From assembly GCA_964495885.1 (NCBI GenBank), contig CAZBWO010000003.1, forward strand, positions 124,001-188,000: a stretch of DNA of 64,000 bases, given 5' to 3'. The position numbers and the translations under genes are program-made. The first letter of the stretch is position 1, and each line of letters starts with the position of its first letter. The notes under the pieces were generated by a model, which was not told the origin of the DNA, did no database searches, and saw only the letters and a program-made list of their open reading frames with translations. This document shows positions 42,660 to 51,841 of the stretch, piece by piece. The stretch comes from PALG01 sp964495885 (GTDB lineage Bacteria > Bacteroidota > Bacteroidia > Flavobacteriales > Flavobacteriaceae).

Positions 42660-43121
42660 TTACATATTGTTGCTGCTTAGTTGCACATCAATAGGACATC
42701 CTTCTGGGGTGTTACATACCTGTTTAAGGAAATTATAGTTTAAGGTTTCCCCAGCGACCATAATATCAAAACCTGCCGCTGTAGGGATTACCTTTACGGT
42801 ATCGTCTTCTGGGGCTTTGTAACGTAACGTAATGGTGTTATCATACATATTGTCTACGTCATTGTCTACCATAATGGTGGTGGTTACGTTGTTTTCCGAC
42901 TTAACCCTAGTTTGTTCTTTCTTACTAAGGTTGTCCATTTTCACATAATCTGTTGCAGTGGTATTGATAGCTACGGTGTAGTCTATTACACCTTGGGTGC
43001 TCTTTACTTTAAATTTGTTGATTTTCGTTTGGCTAACTTCTTCCTTGTTGTCTGTCTGCGCGTAAGTACCCGCAAAAATGGTCATGGCAAAAAGTGCCAG
43101 CATGATTTTTAGTGTTTTCAT
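42660..43121 (-). CDS. Small secreted protein of unknown function
   Basis: 153 residues from MKTLKIMLALFAMTIFAGTYAQ, a clear signal peptide; a start 30 codons upstream would hide it. The mature part is a polar beta-rich domain (KFKVKSTQGVIDYTVAINTT, NNVTTTIMVDNDVDNMYDN) without recognised motifs. It is the last of a row of minus-strand genes for envelope and stress proteins and may be read from the same transcript as the DUF6327 gene 14 nt upstream. Confidence 0.55.
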   Translation of the reverse strand: MKTLKIMLALFAMTIFAGTYAQTDNKEEVSQTKINKFKVKSTQGVIDYTVAINTTATDYVKMDNLSKKEQTRVKSENNVTTTIMVDNDVDNMYDNTITLRYKAPEDDTVKVIPTAAGFDIMVAGETLNYNFLKQVCNTPEGCPIDVQLSSNNM

Positions 43122-43135
43122 AATGATTGTGTTTT

Positions 43136-43336
43136 TTATTTGATTAAACGTTGTATTGCGTATTTGATTCCTAGTTGGGATAGCTTCCGAACGATAGGAT
43201 GGGTTAACCATCCTTGTTGGAATCCTTGCTGAAGCGCTAGGTATTCGTGTTTAATTTCCTCACGAAGTACCTTTCGTTCCAGGTCTTTTTTCCGAAGTTC
43301 GGTAGCGATATCATCTAAGGATTGAAATGTTCTCAT
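43136..43336 (-). CDS. DUF6327-like small protein
   Basis: 66 residues from MRTFQSLDDIATELRKKDLERK; a longer start at 43381 would run inside the holin-like gene. Highly charged N-terminal helix, then a C-terminal IVRKLSQLGIKYAIQRLIK amphipathic helix. Genes of this type follow YtxH and holin-like genes in many flavobacteria, as here, and probably form a small membrane-stress module. Function unknown. The start overlaps the upstream frame (TGA/ATG region, 43334-43340). Confidence 0.6.
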   Translation of the reverse strand: MRTFQSLDDIATELRKKDLERKVLREEIKHEYLALQQGFQQGWLTHPIVRKLSQLGIKYAIQRLIK

Positions 43337-43337
43337 C

Positions 43338-43661
43338 TTAAAAGTATTTATCGGCCATTTTTTGAATGACGTATTTTTCAATCTTTTTCCGAAGCAATAA
43401 GGCGACGCCTATAATTGCTACGTATCCAATTCCAATCCAAAGAAATCCTAAAACCGTACTGTCTAAGGCATCACCTAAACCAAAGGCTGCGGCAAGCGAT
43501 AGAAATAAGAGGGCAATCATGGCCAAGAAGGCGATAATGCTTTTCTTGACAACGCTGGCAGAGATGGAAGTTACTTGATAAAAGAACTTCAACTGCGCGT
43601 ACTCATATTCCTTTTCGGCCAGTTGCTGGCCTAATTGGGCAGTATGTTTGAGGGTTTCCAT
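43338..43661 (-). CDS. Phage-holin-superfamily-like membrane protein
   Basis: 107 residues with two TM helices (about 36-60 and 70-90) flanked by helices. This is the topology of the phage holin-like / Phage_holin_3_6 proteins found beside YtxH genes. Not a phage gene here: the neighbours are stress and envelope genes. Its start lies 28 nt after the YtxH gene's stop and its stop abuts the DUF6327-like gene. Likely a membrane-shaping or stress protein. Confidence 0.75.
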   Translation of the reverse strand: METLKHTAQLGQQLAEKEYEYAQLKFFYQVTSISASVVKKSIIAFLAMIALLFLSLAAAFGLGDALDSTVLGFLWIGIGYVAIIGVALLLRKKIEKYVIQKMADKYF

Positions 43662-43689
43662 AGGGTCTATTTTGGTTGGTGGTTTAGGC

Positions 43690-44022
43690 TTACTTTGTAC
43701 TTAGCTTCTCGTTTTCTTTTCTAAGCTTTTCCAGTTTTTTCTCCAAGGCTACAATCACATCATCTGCTTTGTAGCTCATATCTGCCACCATTTGATCCAA
43801 CTCATTTGAAAACTGGGTTTTCTTACTGGTAAAGGTGTTGGAGATTTGATCTGTAATTTCATTAGTCTTAGATACGATTGCATCTTTGGACTCCTTGGCG
43901 GTTTTCTTGATTTTCTTTCTTGTTTTGGTTCCTTTATCTGGAGCGAACAAGATTCCTAGGGTTGCGCCAATGGCTAATCCGCTTACAATTCCGGTGATAA
44001 TATTTCCTGTGTTATTTGACAT
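43690..44022 (-). CDS. YtxH domain protein
   Basis: 110 residues: an N-terminal Gly-rich TM helix (ITGIVSGLAIGATLGILFAPDKGTKTRKKI, about 8-37) is followed by a long amphipathic coiled coil (to 110). FAPDKGTKTR is the YtxH hallmark. General-stress, membrane-attached protein of unknown mechanism. It lies 41 nt after the mscS gene. Confidence 0.92.
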   Translation of the reverse strand: MSNNTGNIITGIVSGLAIGATLGILFAPDKGTKTRKKIKKTAKESKDAIVSKTNEITDQISNTFTSKKTQFSNELDQMVADMSYKADDVIVALEKKLEKLRKENEKLSTK

Positions 44023-44063
44023 AATAGTTGTTTTTATGGTTAAACTTGATTTATATAATTTTT

Positions 44064-44981
44064 TTAGTTCTGTTCGAAAGCATTTTCCCTTTGTAGTGCA
44101 TTCGTCTGCAAAGTATTGTTGAACTGCAGTGTACGAATGGGGAAGGGTATGTTGATGCCTTCGCGATCAAATGCTTTTTTAATTTCAATAATCCCTTTGC
44201 TTTTGGCCCGTAATTTTTCCAAGCCATTTTCACTGTCTACCCAATAACGGCAGAGAAAGTTGATGGAACTGTCTCCAAATTCCTCGTAGTAGAATTCTAC
44301 TTCATCTGGCGATGCTACTTGATCAAAGGTATTGGCAATCGTTTCTTTTACAATCCGCTCAACTTTTGTTAAGTCACTTTCATAGCCTATACCACAGTAA
44401 ATCATGATACGCATTTTGGTAGTGAGCGTATAATTCTTCATGGGGTTTTCAATGATGGTTTTATTCGGAATAATTACTTTGTTGTTGTCTGCTTCCTTCA
44501 GTACAAAATAATTGAGATTAATATCTATCACTTCCCCAGCAAATCCATTGGTTTCCACCCAGTCCCCTAATCGTATATTTTTTCGGAAGGATAATACAAT
44601 TCCAGAGAAGGTGTTACTCAAAGTCCCCTGAAGCGCAAGTCCTATGACCAATCCAGAAACTCCTGCAGCAGATATAAGTGCCGTGAGTGTTTTCCCGAGA
44701 TTTAATGCTCCCAATGCTAGAAATAATCCTACCAAGACTACTACTACAGAGGCCGCTCTGGCGATAAGTTTGGTCACCGAATTTTGGGAACCTCTTTTGT
44801 AGGCAATCTTTAGGGAAACATTGTATACCAATCTGGAAATGAAATAAGCAATCACCATTACAATCAAGGCAATGCCTATATTGGGTAGGTTTTCTATGAA
44901 AGCGTCCCACCAATTACCCAATTTGGTATAAATAGTCTCTAGGGGTTGTGTAGAAGGATTTACATCTTCTTGCATCATCAT
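44064..44981 (-). CDS. mscS: Small-conductance mechanosensitive channel (MscS family)
   Basis: 305 residues. Three TM helices (about 33-53, 74-95, 103-120), the last being the glycine/alanine-rich pore helix SAAGVSGLVIGLALQGTLSN. The beta domain has LGDWVETNGFAGEVIDINL (about 149-167) and VIIPNKTIIENPMKNYT (about 183-199), then the C-terminal alpha/beta part. It opens under membrane tension to release solutes during osmotic downshock. It lies between dps and the YtxH group, consistent with a stress gene row. Confidence 0.96.
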   Translation of the reverse strand: MMMQEDVNPSTQPLETIYTKLGNWWDAFIENLPNIGIALIVMVIAYFISRLVYNVSLKIAYKRGSQNSVTKLIARAASVVVVLVGLFLALGALNLGKTLTALISAAGVSGLVIGLALQGTLSNTFSGIVLSFRKNIRLGDWVETNGFAGEVIDINLNYFVLKEADNNKVIIPNKTIIENPMKNYTLTTKMRIMIYCGIGYESDLTKVERIVKETIANTFDQVASPDEVEFYYEEFGDSSINFLCRYWVDSENGLEKLRAKSKGIIEIKKAFDREGINIPFPIRTLQFNNTLQTNALQRENAFEQN

Positions 44982-45008
44982 TTTGTTTTGGTTAGTGTGA
45001 TTTGGTTA

Positions 45009-45530
45009 TTATGCGTTGGTTTTTGTTACCGATTTCATATCGGCTTGACGCAATTTTTCATGTCCTGTTTTAGACCATGCGTTGAGCATCCATGTTTGTT
45101 TTTCCAGCTCGCGGATATAACCGCCCATCATATCTATGGTTCCTTCATCTTCTGCGGCTTCAGCTTTGGAAAGGACATCCTTCATTTGTTCTAAAAGGTG
45201 AGAATGATCCTGGATTAATCGCGTTACCATTTCTTGGTCCTCTATTAAAGAAGGTACTTCTTGTAGTGTAGATAGTTTCAGATAATCACTCATTTTACTT
45301 ACTGGGTGAAATCGTAGGGTAAGAATGCGTTCAGCAATTTCATCAATTTTCGTACGCGCATCTCCGTATAAATCTTCAAACTTCTCGTGTAGGTCGAAGA
45401 AATTATGACCTAAAATGTTCCAATGAAAATTTCGAAGGTTTTGGTAGTATACATGATAATCTGCCAAAAGTAAATTTAGGGATACTACGGTTGGCATCAG
45501 TTTTTCTTCGTTTGTATGAAGATAGTTCAT
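45009..45530 (-). CDS. dps: Dps-family ferritin-like DNA-protection protein
   Basis: 173 residues from MNYLHTNEEKLMP; an in-frame start 13 codons upstream is less likely. Ferroxidase ligands are visible in NFHWNILGHNFFDLHEKFEDLYGDARTKIDEIAERI (about 34-69). It forms a dodecamer that oxidises and stores iron with peroxide and binds DNA in starvation. A -7-like TACTTTAG on the minus strand (45577-45570) is well placed upstream. Neighbours mscS and usp fit a general-stress region. Confidence 0.94.
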   Translation of the reverse strand: MNYLHTNEEKLMPTVVSLNLLLADYHVYYQNLRNFHWNILGHNFFDLHEKFEDLYGDARTKIDEIAERILTLRFHPVSKMSDYLKLSTLQEVPSLIEDQEMVTRLIQDHSHLLEQMKDVLSKAEAAEDEGTIDMMGGYIRELEKQTWMLNAWSKTGHEKLRQADMKSVTKTNA

Positions 45531-45733
45531 GATAATATGTTTTAAATGGTTTACGTTTAATTTCACCATCTAAAGTATCATGAATAATGGCTTACGTCAA
45601 GGAGTTTAACTCCCTTTAACCTTCCCTAAAAAGGCTTTAACTTAAATTGTGTTAAAAGCCGGGGCGGAATGTTAACAACTTAACAGTGTGAATTGTTGAG
45701 CCCATATGGAATATAGGCTAAGCGCTATTCTTA

Positions 45734-46555
45734 TTATGAAATCCTGAAGGTAATCACCGGTCTGTTGGCATGGTTTACCAGATCTTCACTAATACTCCCA
45801 TTAAAGAAATGAGCAATTCCCTTTCTACCATGGGTACTCATTCCTATAAGTTGCATATTATGCTCTTTGGCAAATTCAAGGATGCCTTTTTCCACTGCGG
45901 TTTCATTGTAGACATGTAAGCTAATGCGTTCAGGATCTACTCCTTTTGTAAAATCGTTCATCATTTGTTTAGCTTCGCTGCTGGTTTTAAATCCGGTAGG
46001 GGTGTTTACATAAAGGAGGTGTAGGTGGGCATCTAATCCCTGTGCAAATTGTAAAGCTTGTTGAAAGGGTTTTTTACATTCCTTGGAAAAGTCGGTGGCA
46101 AACACAAAATCCTTTACTTTAAAATCCCTGTGTTCATTCTTGATTACCAATACAGGAATTTTGGAAGTACGCACTACTTTTTCGGTATTGCTACCTATAA
46201 ACATCTCTCTAAATCCGCTGGCGCCATGGGAACCCATTACAATTAAATCTATGTTGTTGTTTTTTACAGACGTTTGGATGTCCTCGTAGATTTCCCCGTG
46301 TCCAATGCTTTCTTGGATTTTCACTTCCTTGAGGTAGGGTTTTTTAAACAGTTCCTCAAATTCCTTTTCGGCCAATTTGATAAAAAACAAAGCTTCCGGA
46401 AGTTCCCCGGTATTGCTGTTGGCAAGGTGCAGTGGCATTTCCATGGAATGGTGCAAAAAGATTTCACTATCATTCTGACTTGCAATCTGTACAGCTACTT
46501 TTAAGGCTTGTTCGGCCTGTTGCGAAAAATCGGTTGGTACGAGGATACGTTTCAT
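45734..46555 (-). CDS. Universal stress protein, tandem UspA domains
   Basis: 273 residues with two UspA domains (about 1-140 and 146-273). The first ends in the ATP-binding-type loop VMGSHGASGFREMFIGSNTEKVV (about 112-134). The second has GMSTHGRKGIAHFFNGSISEDLV (about 240-262). This is the usual Bacteroidota two-domain form. A palindrome GGTTCAA-A-TTGAACC (46566-46580) lies 10 bp before the start codon and could be an operator. Confidence 0.94.
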   Translation of the reverse strand: MKRILVPTDFSQQAEQALKVAVQIASQNDSEIFLHHSMEMPLHLANSNTGELPEALFFIKLAEKEFEELFKKPYLKEVKIQESIGHGEIYEDIQTSVKNNNIDLIVMGSHGASGFREMFIGSNTEKVVRTSKIPVLVIKNEHRDFKVKDFVFATDFSKECKKPFQQALQFAQGLDAHLHLLYVNTPTGFKTSSEAKQMMNDFTKGVDPERISLHVYNETAVEKGILEFAKEHNMQLIGMSTHGRKGIAHFFNGSISEDLVNHANRPVITFRIS

Positions 46556-46635
46556 AAGTTATATGGGTTCAAATTGAACCTTGAAAATACAAAAATCCGA
46601 AGAACCCTTAAATTTTTTTATCAGAAAAAATGTGG

Positions 46636-46694
46636 TATATTTGCAGCGAATTTATGAGTAACCAGCGCGAGGGGACAAAAAGTCCCCTCTTTTT
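46636..46694 (+). promoter_or_regulatory. rimP-nusA-infB promoter and terminator-like leader hairpin
   Basis: A -7 box TATATTTG (46636-46643) is followed by the perfect stem-loop GAGGGGAC-AAAAA-GTCCCCTC and TTTTT (46669-46694), before the rimP start at 46707. This is an intrinsic-terminator shape located in the leader, suggesting attenuation of the operon. Confidence 0.75.
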
Positions 46695-46706
46695 ATAGCC
46701 CTATTC

Positions 46707-47168
46707 ATGGAAGAAAAAGTAGCCAAATTGGTGCAGGAAGCATTGGAGGAACGTCCCTCCCTATTCCTCATTTCCCTTACGGTGACACCTGCAAATCAGA
46801 TTACTGTTGTAATTGATGGTGACGAAGGAGTGACCGTACAGGATTGTGTGGAGGTAAGCAGAGCGGTGGAACACCAGCTGGACCGGGAAGAAACAGATTT
46901 CTCCCTAGAGGTTTTTTCGGCGGGGGTTTCAGAGCCATTGCAGCAAGTGAGGCAATATCAGAAAAACGTGGGCAGGGAATTAAAAGTAACCATGGAAAAC
47001 AGTGTGTTGAATGGCACACTTTCCAAAGTAACAGAAAATAACATTGTATTACAATGGAAGGTGCGGGAACCCAAACCGGTAGGGAAAGGGAAACATACCG
47101 TACAAAAAGAGGCCACCGTGCCGTACACAGATATTAAAGAAGCAAAAGTGATGGTAAAATTTAAGTAA
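46707..47168 (+). CDS. rimP: Ribosome maturation factor RimP
   Basis: 153 residues, the normal size. The N-terminal domain contains TVVIDGDEGVTVQDCVEVSRAVEHQLD (about 32-58) and the FSLEVFSAGVSEPLQQVRQYQKNVGRELKV junction (about 63-92), the RimP signature with S-A-G-V/L in place of SPG. The C-terminal SH3-like domain follows. It assists 30S subunit maturation. It is first in rimP-nusA-infB; nusA starts 2 nt after its stop. Confidence 0.95.
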   Translation: MEEKVAKLVQEALEERPSLFLISLTVTPANQITVVIDGDEGVTVQDCVEVSRAVEHQLDREETDFSLEVFSAGVSEPLQQVRQYQKNVGRELKVTMENSVLNGTLSKVTENNIVLQWKVREPKPVGKGKHTVQKEATVPYTDIKEAKVMVKFK

Positions 47169-47170
47169 CT

Positions 47171-48403
47171 ATGGAAAATCTAGCCCTAATTGAATCTTTT
47201 TCAGAGTTCAAGGATGACAAACTAATAGATAGGGTCACCCTTATGGCCATTTTGGAAGAAGTCTTTCGGAATGCCTTAAAGAAAAAATACGGAAGTGATG
47301 ATAATTTCGATATTATCATCAACCCAGATAAAGGGGATATGGAAATTTGGCGGAACCGTGTGGTAGTAGCAGATGGCGAGGTGGAAGAGCCTAATGAAGA
47401 GATTTCGCTTTCGGAAGCCCGAAAGATTGAGGAAGACTTTGAAATTGGCGAGGATGTTTCCGAGGAAGTAAAGCTGGCCGATTTGGGAAGACGTTCCATT
47501 TTGGCATTACGTCAAAACCTTATTTCAAAAATACACGAACACGACAACACCAATATATACAAGCAGTTCAAGGAGCTGGAAGGTGAAATCTACACCGCAG
47601 AGGTGCATCACATTCGTCATAGAGCTGTTATTTTGTTGGATGATGAAGGAAATGAAATCATCCTTCCTAAGGACAAGCAAATTCCTTCCGATTTCTTCCG
47701 TAAGGGAGATAACGTTCGCGGAATTATTGAAAGCGTGGAACTCAAAGGAAATAAGCCGCTTATCATCATGTCACGGGCCAATCCGTTGTTCTTGGAAAAA
47801 CTCTTCGAACAGGAAATCCCAGAAGTGTTTGATGGCTTGATCACCATTAAAAAGGTGGTACGTATCCCAGGAGAAAAAGCAAAAGTTGCCGTAGATTCCT
47901 ATGATGATCGTATTGATCCCGTAGGAGCTTGTGTGGGTATGAAAGGATCCCGTATTCACGGGATTGTTCGTGAATTGGGCAATGAAAACATTGATGTGAT
48001 CAATTACACCAATAACATAAACTTGTTTATTACCCGTGCCTTGAGTCCAGCCCGTGTGACATCTATTTCCTTAAATGAGGACACCAAACGAGCAGAAGTA
48101 TTGCTGAAACCGGAAGAGGTATCCAAGGCCATTGGCCGTGGAGGTCATAATATTCGTTTGGCAGGACAACTAACTGGTTATGAAATTGATGTGCTTCGGG
48201 AAGGAGCGGAAGAAGATGTGGAACTCACTGAATTTTCCGATGAAATTGAAGAGTGGATCATTGATGAATTCCGAAAAATTGGATTGGACACGGCCAAGAG
48301 TGTCTTGGAAAAAGACCTTCAGTTTTTGGTAAGCCGCACCGATTTGGAAGAGGAGACCATTACGGAGGTAATCAATATATTAAAGGAAGAATTTGAAGAG
48401 TAG
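47171..48403 (+). CDS. nusA: Transcription termination/antitermination factor NusA
   Basis: 410 residues: N-terminal RNAP-binding domain (1-125), S1 domain (about 130-205), then two KH domains (VGACVGMKGSRIHGIVREL near 257-275; KAIGRGGHNIRLAGQLTGYEI near 318-338). The short C-terminus lacks the extra acidic repeats of proteobacterial NusA, as usual in this phylum. It modulates pausing, termination and antitermination, and could act on the leader hairpin of its own operon. Confidence 0.97.
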   Translation: MENLALIESFSEFKDDKLIDRVTLMAILEEVFRNALKKKYGSDDNFDIIINPDKGDMEIWRNRVVVADGEVEEPNEEISLSEARKIEEDFEIGEDVSEEVKLADLGRRSILALRQNLISKIHEHDNTNIYKQFKELEGEIYTAEVHHIRHRAVILLDDEGNEIILPKDKQIPSDFFRKGDNVRGIIESVELKGNKPLIIMSRANPLFLEKLFEQEIPEVFDGLITIKKVVRIPGEKAKVAVDSYDDRIDPVGACVGMKGSRIHGIVRELGNENIDVINYTNNINLFITRALSPARVTSISLNEDTKRAEVLLKPEEVSKAIGRGGHNIRLAGQLTGYEIDVLREGAEEDVELTEFSDEIEEWIIDEFRKIGLDTAKSVLEKDLQFLVSRTDLEEETITEVINILKEEFEE

Positions 48404-48459
48404 TCAAAACTTTAACTACTTTTACAACGCAAATACAAAAAACAACAGGGAAGCAGTAT

Positions 48460-51156
48460 ATGGCTGAAACAAAAAAGATACGACTCAATAAAGTGCTTCG
48501 GGAATTCAACATCTCCCTTGACCGTGCTGTGGAATATTTAGGTTCCAAGGGGTTTGAGGTGGAAGCTCGTCCTACGACCAAGATTTCGGATGAGGAATAC
48601 AAAGTGCTTTTTGAAGAATTTCAAACTGATAAGAGTAAAAAAGTAGAAGCCAAAGAGGTTGGTGAAGAAAAACGAAAGGAAAAAGAAGAACTTCGTTTGG
48701 AACGCGAGCGGGAGCAGGAAGAGAAGCAGGCCCAGAAAGAGCCTTCCAAAGTGGTAAAGGCTGAAGCAAAACTGGAAGGTCTTAAACCCGTTGGTAAAAT
48801 AGACCTTGAAGGCGCAAAGGAGAAGAAGGTAAAGGAAGATCCAAAAGAAGAAAAAGCGGAAGTAGCTCCTACACCTAAAAAGGAAGAAGTAAAGGTTAAG
48901 GAGGAAACTCCAAAAGTTGCTGAAACCCCGAAAGAGGAGCCCAAAAAAGTGGAGAAGGAAGCCCCTGTGGCAAAGAAAGCCGAAGAACCCAAAGAAACTC
49001 CGGCGAGGCAAGAAGCAGAAACGAAGAGTGATCCAGACCGGGTGAAAACAAAATACCAAAAGCTGGATGGCCCCAACTTTACTGGAGAAAAAATTGATCT
49101 TTCCAAATTCAAAAAGCCAGAGAAGAAAAAGGATGATGAGAAGAAGGACCGCAAAGGAAAGCGAAGAAGGATAAGTAAGGACACTGGAACTAAAAAATTC
49201 CAAGGAAATCGTGGGAAAGGAAGAAAGTCCCACGTTGTAAAAGAGGAGCCCAGCGAGGAAGAAGTACAACGACAAGTACGGGAGACCCTTGAAAAACTCC
49301 AAGGGAAATCCAATAAAGGAAAAGGAGCCAAATACCGAAGGGAAAAGCGGGATAGTCACCGCCAAAAAACCGAGGAGGAATTGGCACAGCAAGAAAAGGA
49401 AAGTACACTACTTAAAGTTACCGAGTTTGTAACGGTGAGCGAAGTAGCGACCATGATGGGCGTTTCGGTGACCGATATTATTTCGGCCTGTATGTCCCTT
49501 GGGATGATGGTAACCATGAATCAGCGTTTAGATGCTGAAACCCTTACCATCGTTGCTGAAGAATTCGGGTACGATGTAGAATTTGTAACCGCAGATATTG
49601 AAGAGTCCATCCAGGAAGAGGAGGATGCCCCGGAAGATATGGAGCCCCGTGCACCTATCGTGACCGTAATGGGACACGTAGATCACGGTAAAACTTCCCT
49701 TTTGGATTACATTCGTGAGGAAAATGTGATTGCCGGTGAGTCTGGGGGAATCACCCAGCACATTGGTGCCTATGGGGTAGAGTTGGAGAACGGACAATCC
49801 ATTACTTTCTTGGATACACCGGGTCACGAAGCCTTTACAGCGATGCGTGCCCGTGGAGCACAGGTAACAGATATGGCGATTATTGTAATTGCCGCAGATG
49901 ATGACATTATGCCGCAGACCAAGGAGGCCATCAGCCACGCACAAGCGGCTGGGGTGCCCATTGTGTTTGCCATCAACAAAATAGATAAGCCTACCGCCAA
50001 TCCTGATAAAATTAAGGAAGGCCTTGCCAGTATGAACTTATTGGTAGAAGATTGGGGAGGTAAAATCCAATCCCATGATATTTCTGCAAAGACGGGTGAT
50101 GGTGTAAAAGAGCTTTTGGAAAAAGTGTTGTTGGAAGCAGAATTGTTAGAGTTAAAAGCCAACCCAGATCGCGCTGCTACAGGTACTGTGGTGGAAGCCT
50201 TCTTAGATAAAGGAAGGGGTTATGTGTCTACCATTTTAGTGCAAACCGGAACACTGCGTGTTGGGGATTATGTATTAGCAGGTCAGCATAGCGGAAAGGT
50301 AAAAGCCATGCACGATGAGCGTGGTAAGACCGTAAAGGAAGCAGGCCCGTCAACGCCAGTTTCCATTTTAGGATTGGATGGTGCGCCACAGGCCGGTGAT
50401 AAATTTAACGTATTTGAAGATGAGCGTGAAGCTAAATCCATTGCAGCAAAACGTACACAGCTTCAGCGTGAACAATCGGTGCGTACGCAACGCCACATTA
50501 CCTTGGATGAAATTGGAAGACGTATTGCGTTGGGTGACTTTAAGGAACTGAACATCATCCTGAAAGGGGATGTGGATGGATCAGTAGAAGCCTTAACAGA
50601 TTCCTTCCTGAAACTTTCCACGGAAGAAATACAGGTAAATATCATTCACAAAGGCGTGGGTGCCATCACCGAAAGTGATGTGTTGCTAGCCTCTGCTTCA
50701 GATGCAATTATTATTGGCTTTAACGTTCGTCCGATGGGCAACGCACGCCAATTGGCAGATAAGGAAGAAATAGATATTAGAAGTTATTCCATTATTTATG
50801 ATGCCATCAATGACTTGAAAGATGCGATGGAAGGGATGTTGTCCCCAGAACTTCGGGAAGAAGTTACGGGTACTGCCGAGATTCGCGAAACCTTCAAGAT
50901 TTCCAAAATTGGTACGATTGCGGGATGTATGGTTATTAGCGGGAAAATCTTTAGAAATTCAGGTATCAGGCTCATCCGCGAGGGTGTGGTGGTGTATACT
51001 GGGGAGTTGGAATCCTTAAAACGATTCAAGGATGATGTGAAGGAAGTTTCCAAAGGATATGACTGCGGAATGCAAGTTAAAAATTACAACGATATCAAGG
51101 AAGGAGACATTATTGAAGCCTTCCAGGAAGTAGCGGTGAAGAAAAAGCTGAAGTAA
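48460..51156 (+). CDS. infB: Translation initiation factor IF-2
   Basis: 898 residues. A small N-terminal domain (1-60) is followed by a very long Lys/Glu-rich low-complexity region (about 60-310), the IF2_N core (EFVTVSEVATMMGVSVTDI, about 320-338), and the GTPase domain with GHVDHGKTS (about 405-413), DTPGHEAF (about 451-458) and NKIDKP (about 505-510), then domains II-IV. It brings fMet-tRNA to the 30S subunit. The repetitive region gives long spurious reverse frames. A bidirectional terminator follows. Confidence 0.98.
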   Translation: MAETKKIRLNKVLREFNISLDRAVEYLGSKGFEVEARPTTKISDEEYKVLFEEFQTDKSKKVEAKEVGEEKRKEKEELRLEREREQEEKQAQKEPSKVVKAEAKLEGLKPVGKIDLEGAKEKKVKEDPKEEKAEVAPTPKKEEVKVKEETPKVAETPKEEPKKVEKEAPVAKKAEEPKETPARQEAETKSDPDRVKTKYQKLDGPNFTGEKIDLSKFKKPEKKKDDEKKDRKGKRRRISKDTGTKKFQGNRGKGRKSHVVKEEPSEEEVQRQVRETLEKLQGKSNKGKGAKYRREKRDSHRQKTEEELAQQEKESTLLKVTEFVTVSEVATMMGVSVTDIISACMSLGMMVTMNQRLDAETLTIVAEEFGYDVEFVTADIEESIQEEEDAPEDMEPRAPIVTVMGHVDHGKTSLLDYIREENVIAGESGGITQHIGAYGVELENGQSITFLDTPGHEAFTAMRARGAQVTDMAIIVIAADDDIMPQTKEAISHAQAAGVPIVFAINKIDKPTANPDKIKEGLASMNLLVEDWGGKIQSHDISAKTGDGVKELLEKVLLEAELLELKANPDRAATGTVVEAFLDKGRGYVSTILVQTGTLRVGDYVLAGQHSGKVKAMHDERGKTVKEAGPSTPVSILGLDGAPQAGDKFNVFEDEREAKSIAAKRTQLQREQSVRTQRHITLDEIGRRIALGDFKELNIILKGDVDGSVEALTDSFLKLSTEEIQVNIIHKGVGAITESDVLLASASDAIIIGFNVRPMGNARQLADKEEIDIRSYSIIYDAINDLKDAMEGMLSPELREEVTGTAEIRETFKISKIGTIAGCMVISGKIFRNSGIRLIREGVVVYTGELESLKRFKDDVKEVSKGYDCGMQVKNYNDIKEGDIIEAFQEVAVKKKLK

Positions 51157-51176
51157 GTTGTAACTTCAATATAGAT

Positions 51177-51209
51177 TAAAAAAAAGCGCTCTTTTGGAGC
51201 GCTTTTTTT
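51177..51209. terminator. Bidirectional terminator after infB
   Basis: AAAAGCGCTC-TTTTG-GAGCGCTTTT with A- and T-runs on either side, between convergent infB and the SPOR gene. Confidence 0.92.
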
Positions 51210-51615
51210 ATTTTTCTTCCTTTTTGTTTTTATTGGGCCGCAACACAAAGGCCGAAGGGAAATTCTCTTGAATGGCAATGAGGGCCCTATCGGCATCCAA
51301 GCGTGAATTGAAGTTTCCTACCCAAACTTTGTAATTGGGTGTTTCGTATTCTATGGAAGCGGGCCATTTTGCATATTTATTTCGGTATTCCCTAAGGATT
51401 CCGTTGGCTCTGTTCAGTGTTCCGTAGTACAATTGAATGGTAAACGCATCTGTTAGTTTATTGTCTTTTTCCATCTCCTTTTTAAGCGATAATAATTTGG
51501 GAATCTTAGGATTTTCCGAAACAGTTACCGTCCCGGTTTGGCCTAAGGTGCTTTGAAAGGTAAAAACCACTAACAAACAGCAAATCAGTGTCTTAAATAT
51601 TTTTTTAGAATTCAT
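51208..51615 (-). CDS. Secreted SPOR-domain protein
   Basis: 135 residues: signal peptide (to about 25) and a C-terminal SPOR domain (about 62-128; FTIQLYYGTLNRANGILREYRNKY then YKVWVGNFNSRLDADRALIAIQENFPSAFVL). SPOR domains bind denuded glycan strands of peptidoglycan. It is convergent with infB and divergent from the act operon. In Bacteroidota a gene of this kind commonly precedes the alternative complex III cluster. Confidence 0.88.
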   Translation of the reverse strand: MNSKKIFKTLICCLLVVFTFQSTLGQTGTVTVSENPKIPKLLSLKKEMEKDNKLTDAFTIQLYYGTLNRANGILREYRNKYAKWPASIEYETPNYKVWVGNFNSRLDADRALIAIQENFPSAFVLRPNKNKKEEK

Positions 51616-51739
51616 AGTGTATCGTTACATTTGCAAATGTAAATCTTAATAACTTTTTTTTAGGGATTATTATTATTTAGAATTGATATAAATTACTTGT
51701 TAACACTTTATTTGGATTTCTAAAATCGATCTTATGATG

Positions 51740-51747
51740 TACTTTTG
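51740..51747 (+). promoter_or_regulatory. -7 promoter box of the act-cox operon
   Basis: TACTTTTG matches the Bacteroidota TAnnTTTG box. A TTG at 51713-51715 may serve as the -33 element, though the spacing is slightly long. Confidence 0.6.
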
Positions 51748-51841
51748 CACAGTTATTTTAGGCATCAATAGGCGATCCTGAAACTGATAAAATGGTAACC
51801 AATTGCGTGCCAAACTTATGGACAATAATTCAACCAATCGT

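Noticed and set aside
43338..43661. Holin-like protein as a prophage marker
   Set aside because: No other phage genes are present; the YtxH/holin-like/DUF6327 trio with stress genes is a normal flavobacterial context.
48538..49392. Long minus-strand ORFs opposite infB
   Set aside because: They mirror the Lys/Glu-rich low-complexity part of IF-2, giving Phe/Leu/Ser-rich nonsense proteins with no family signature.
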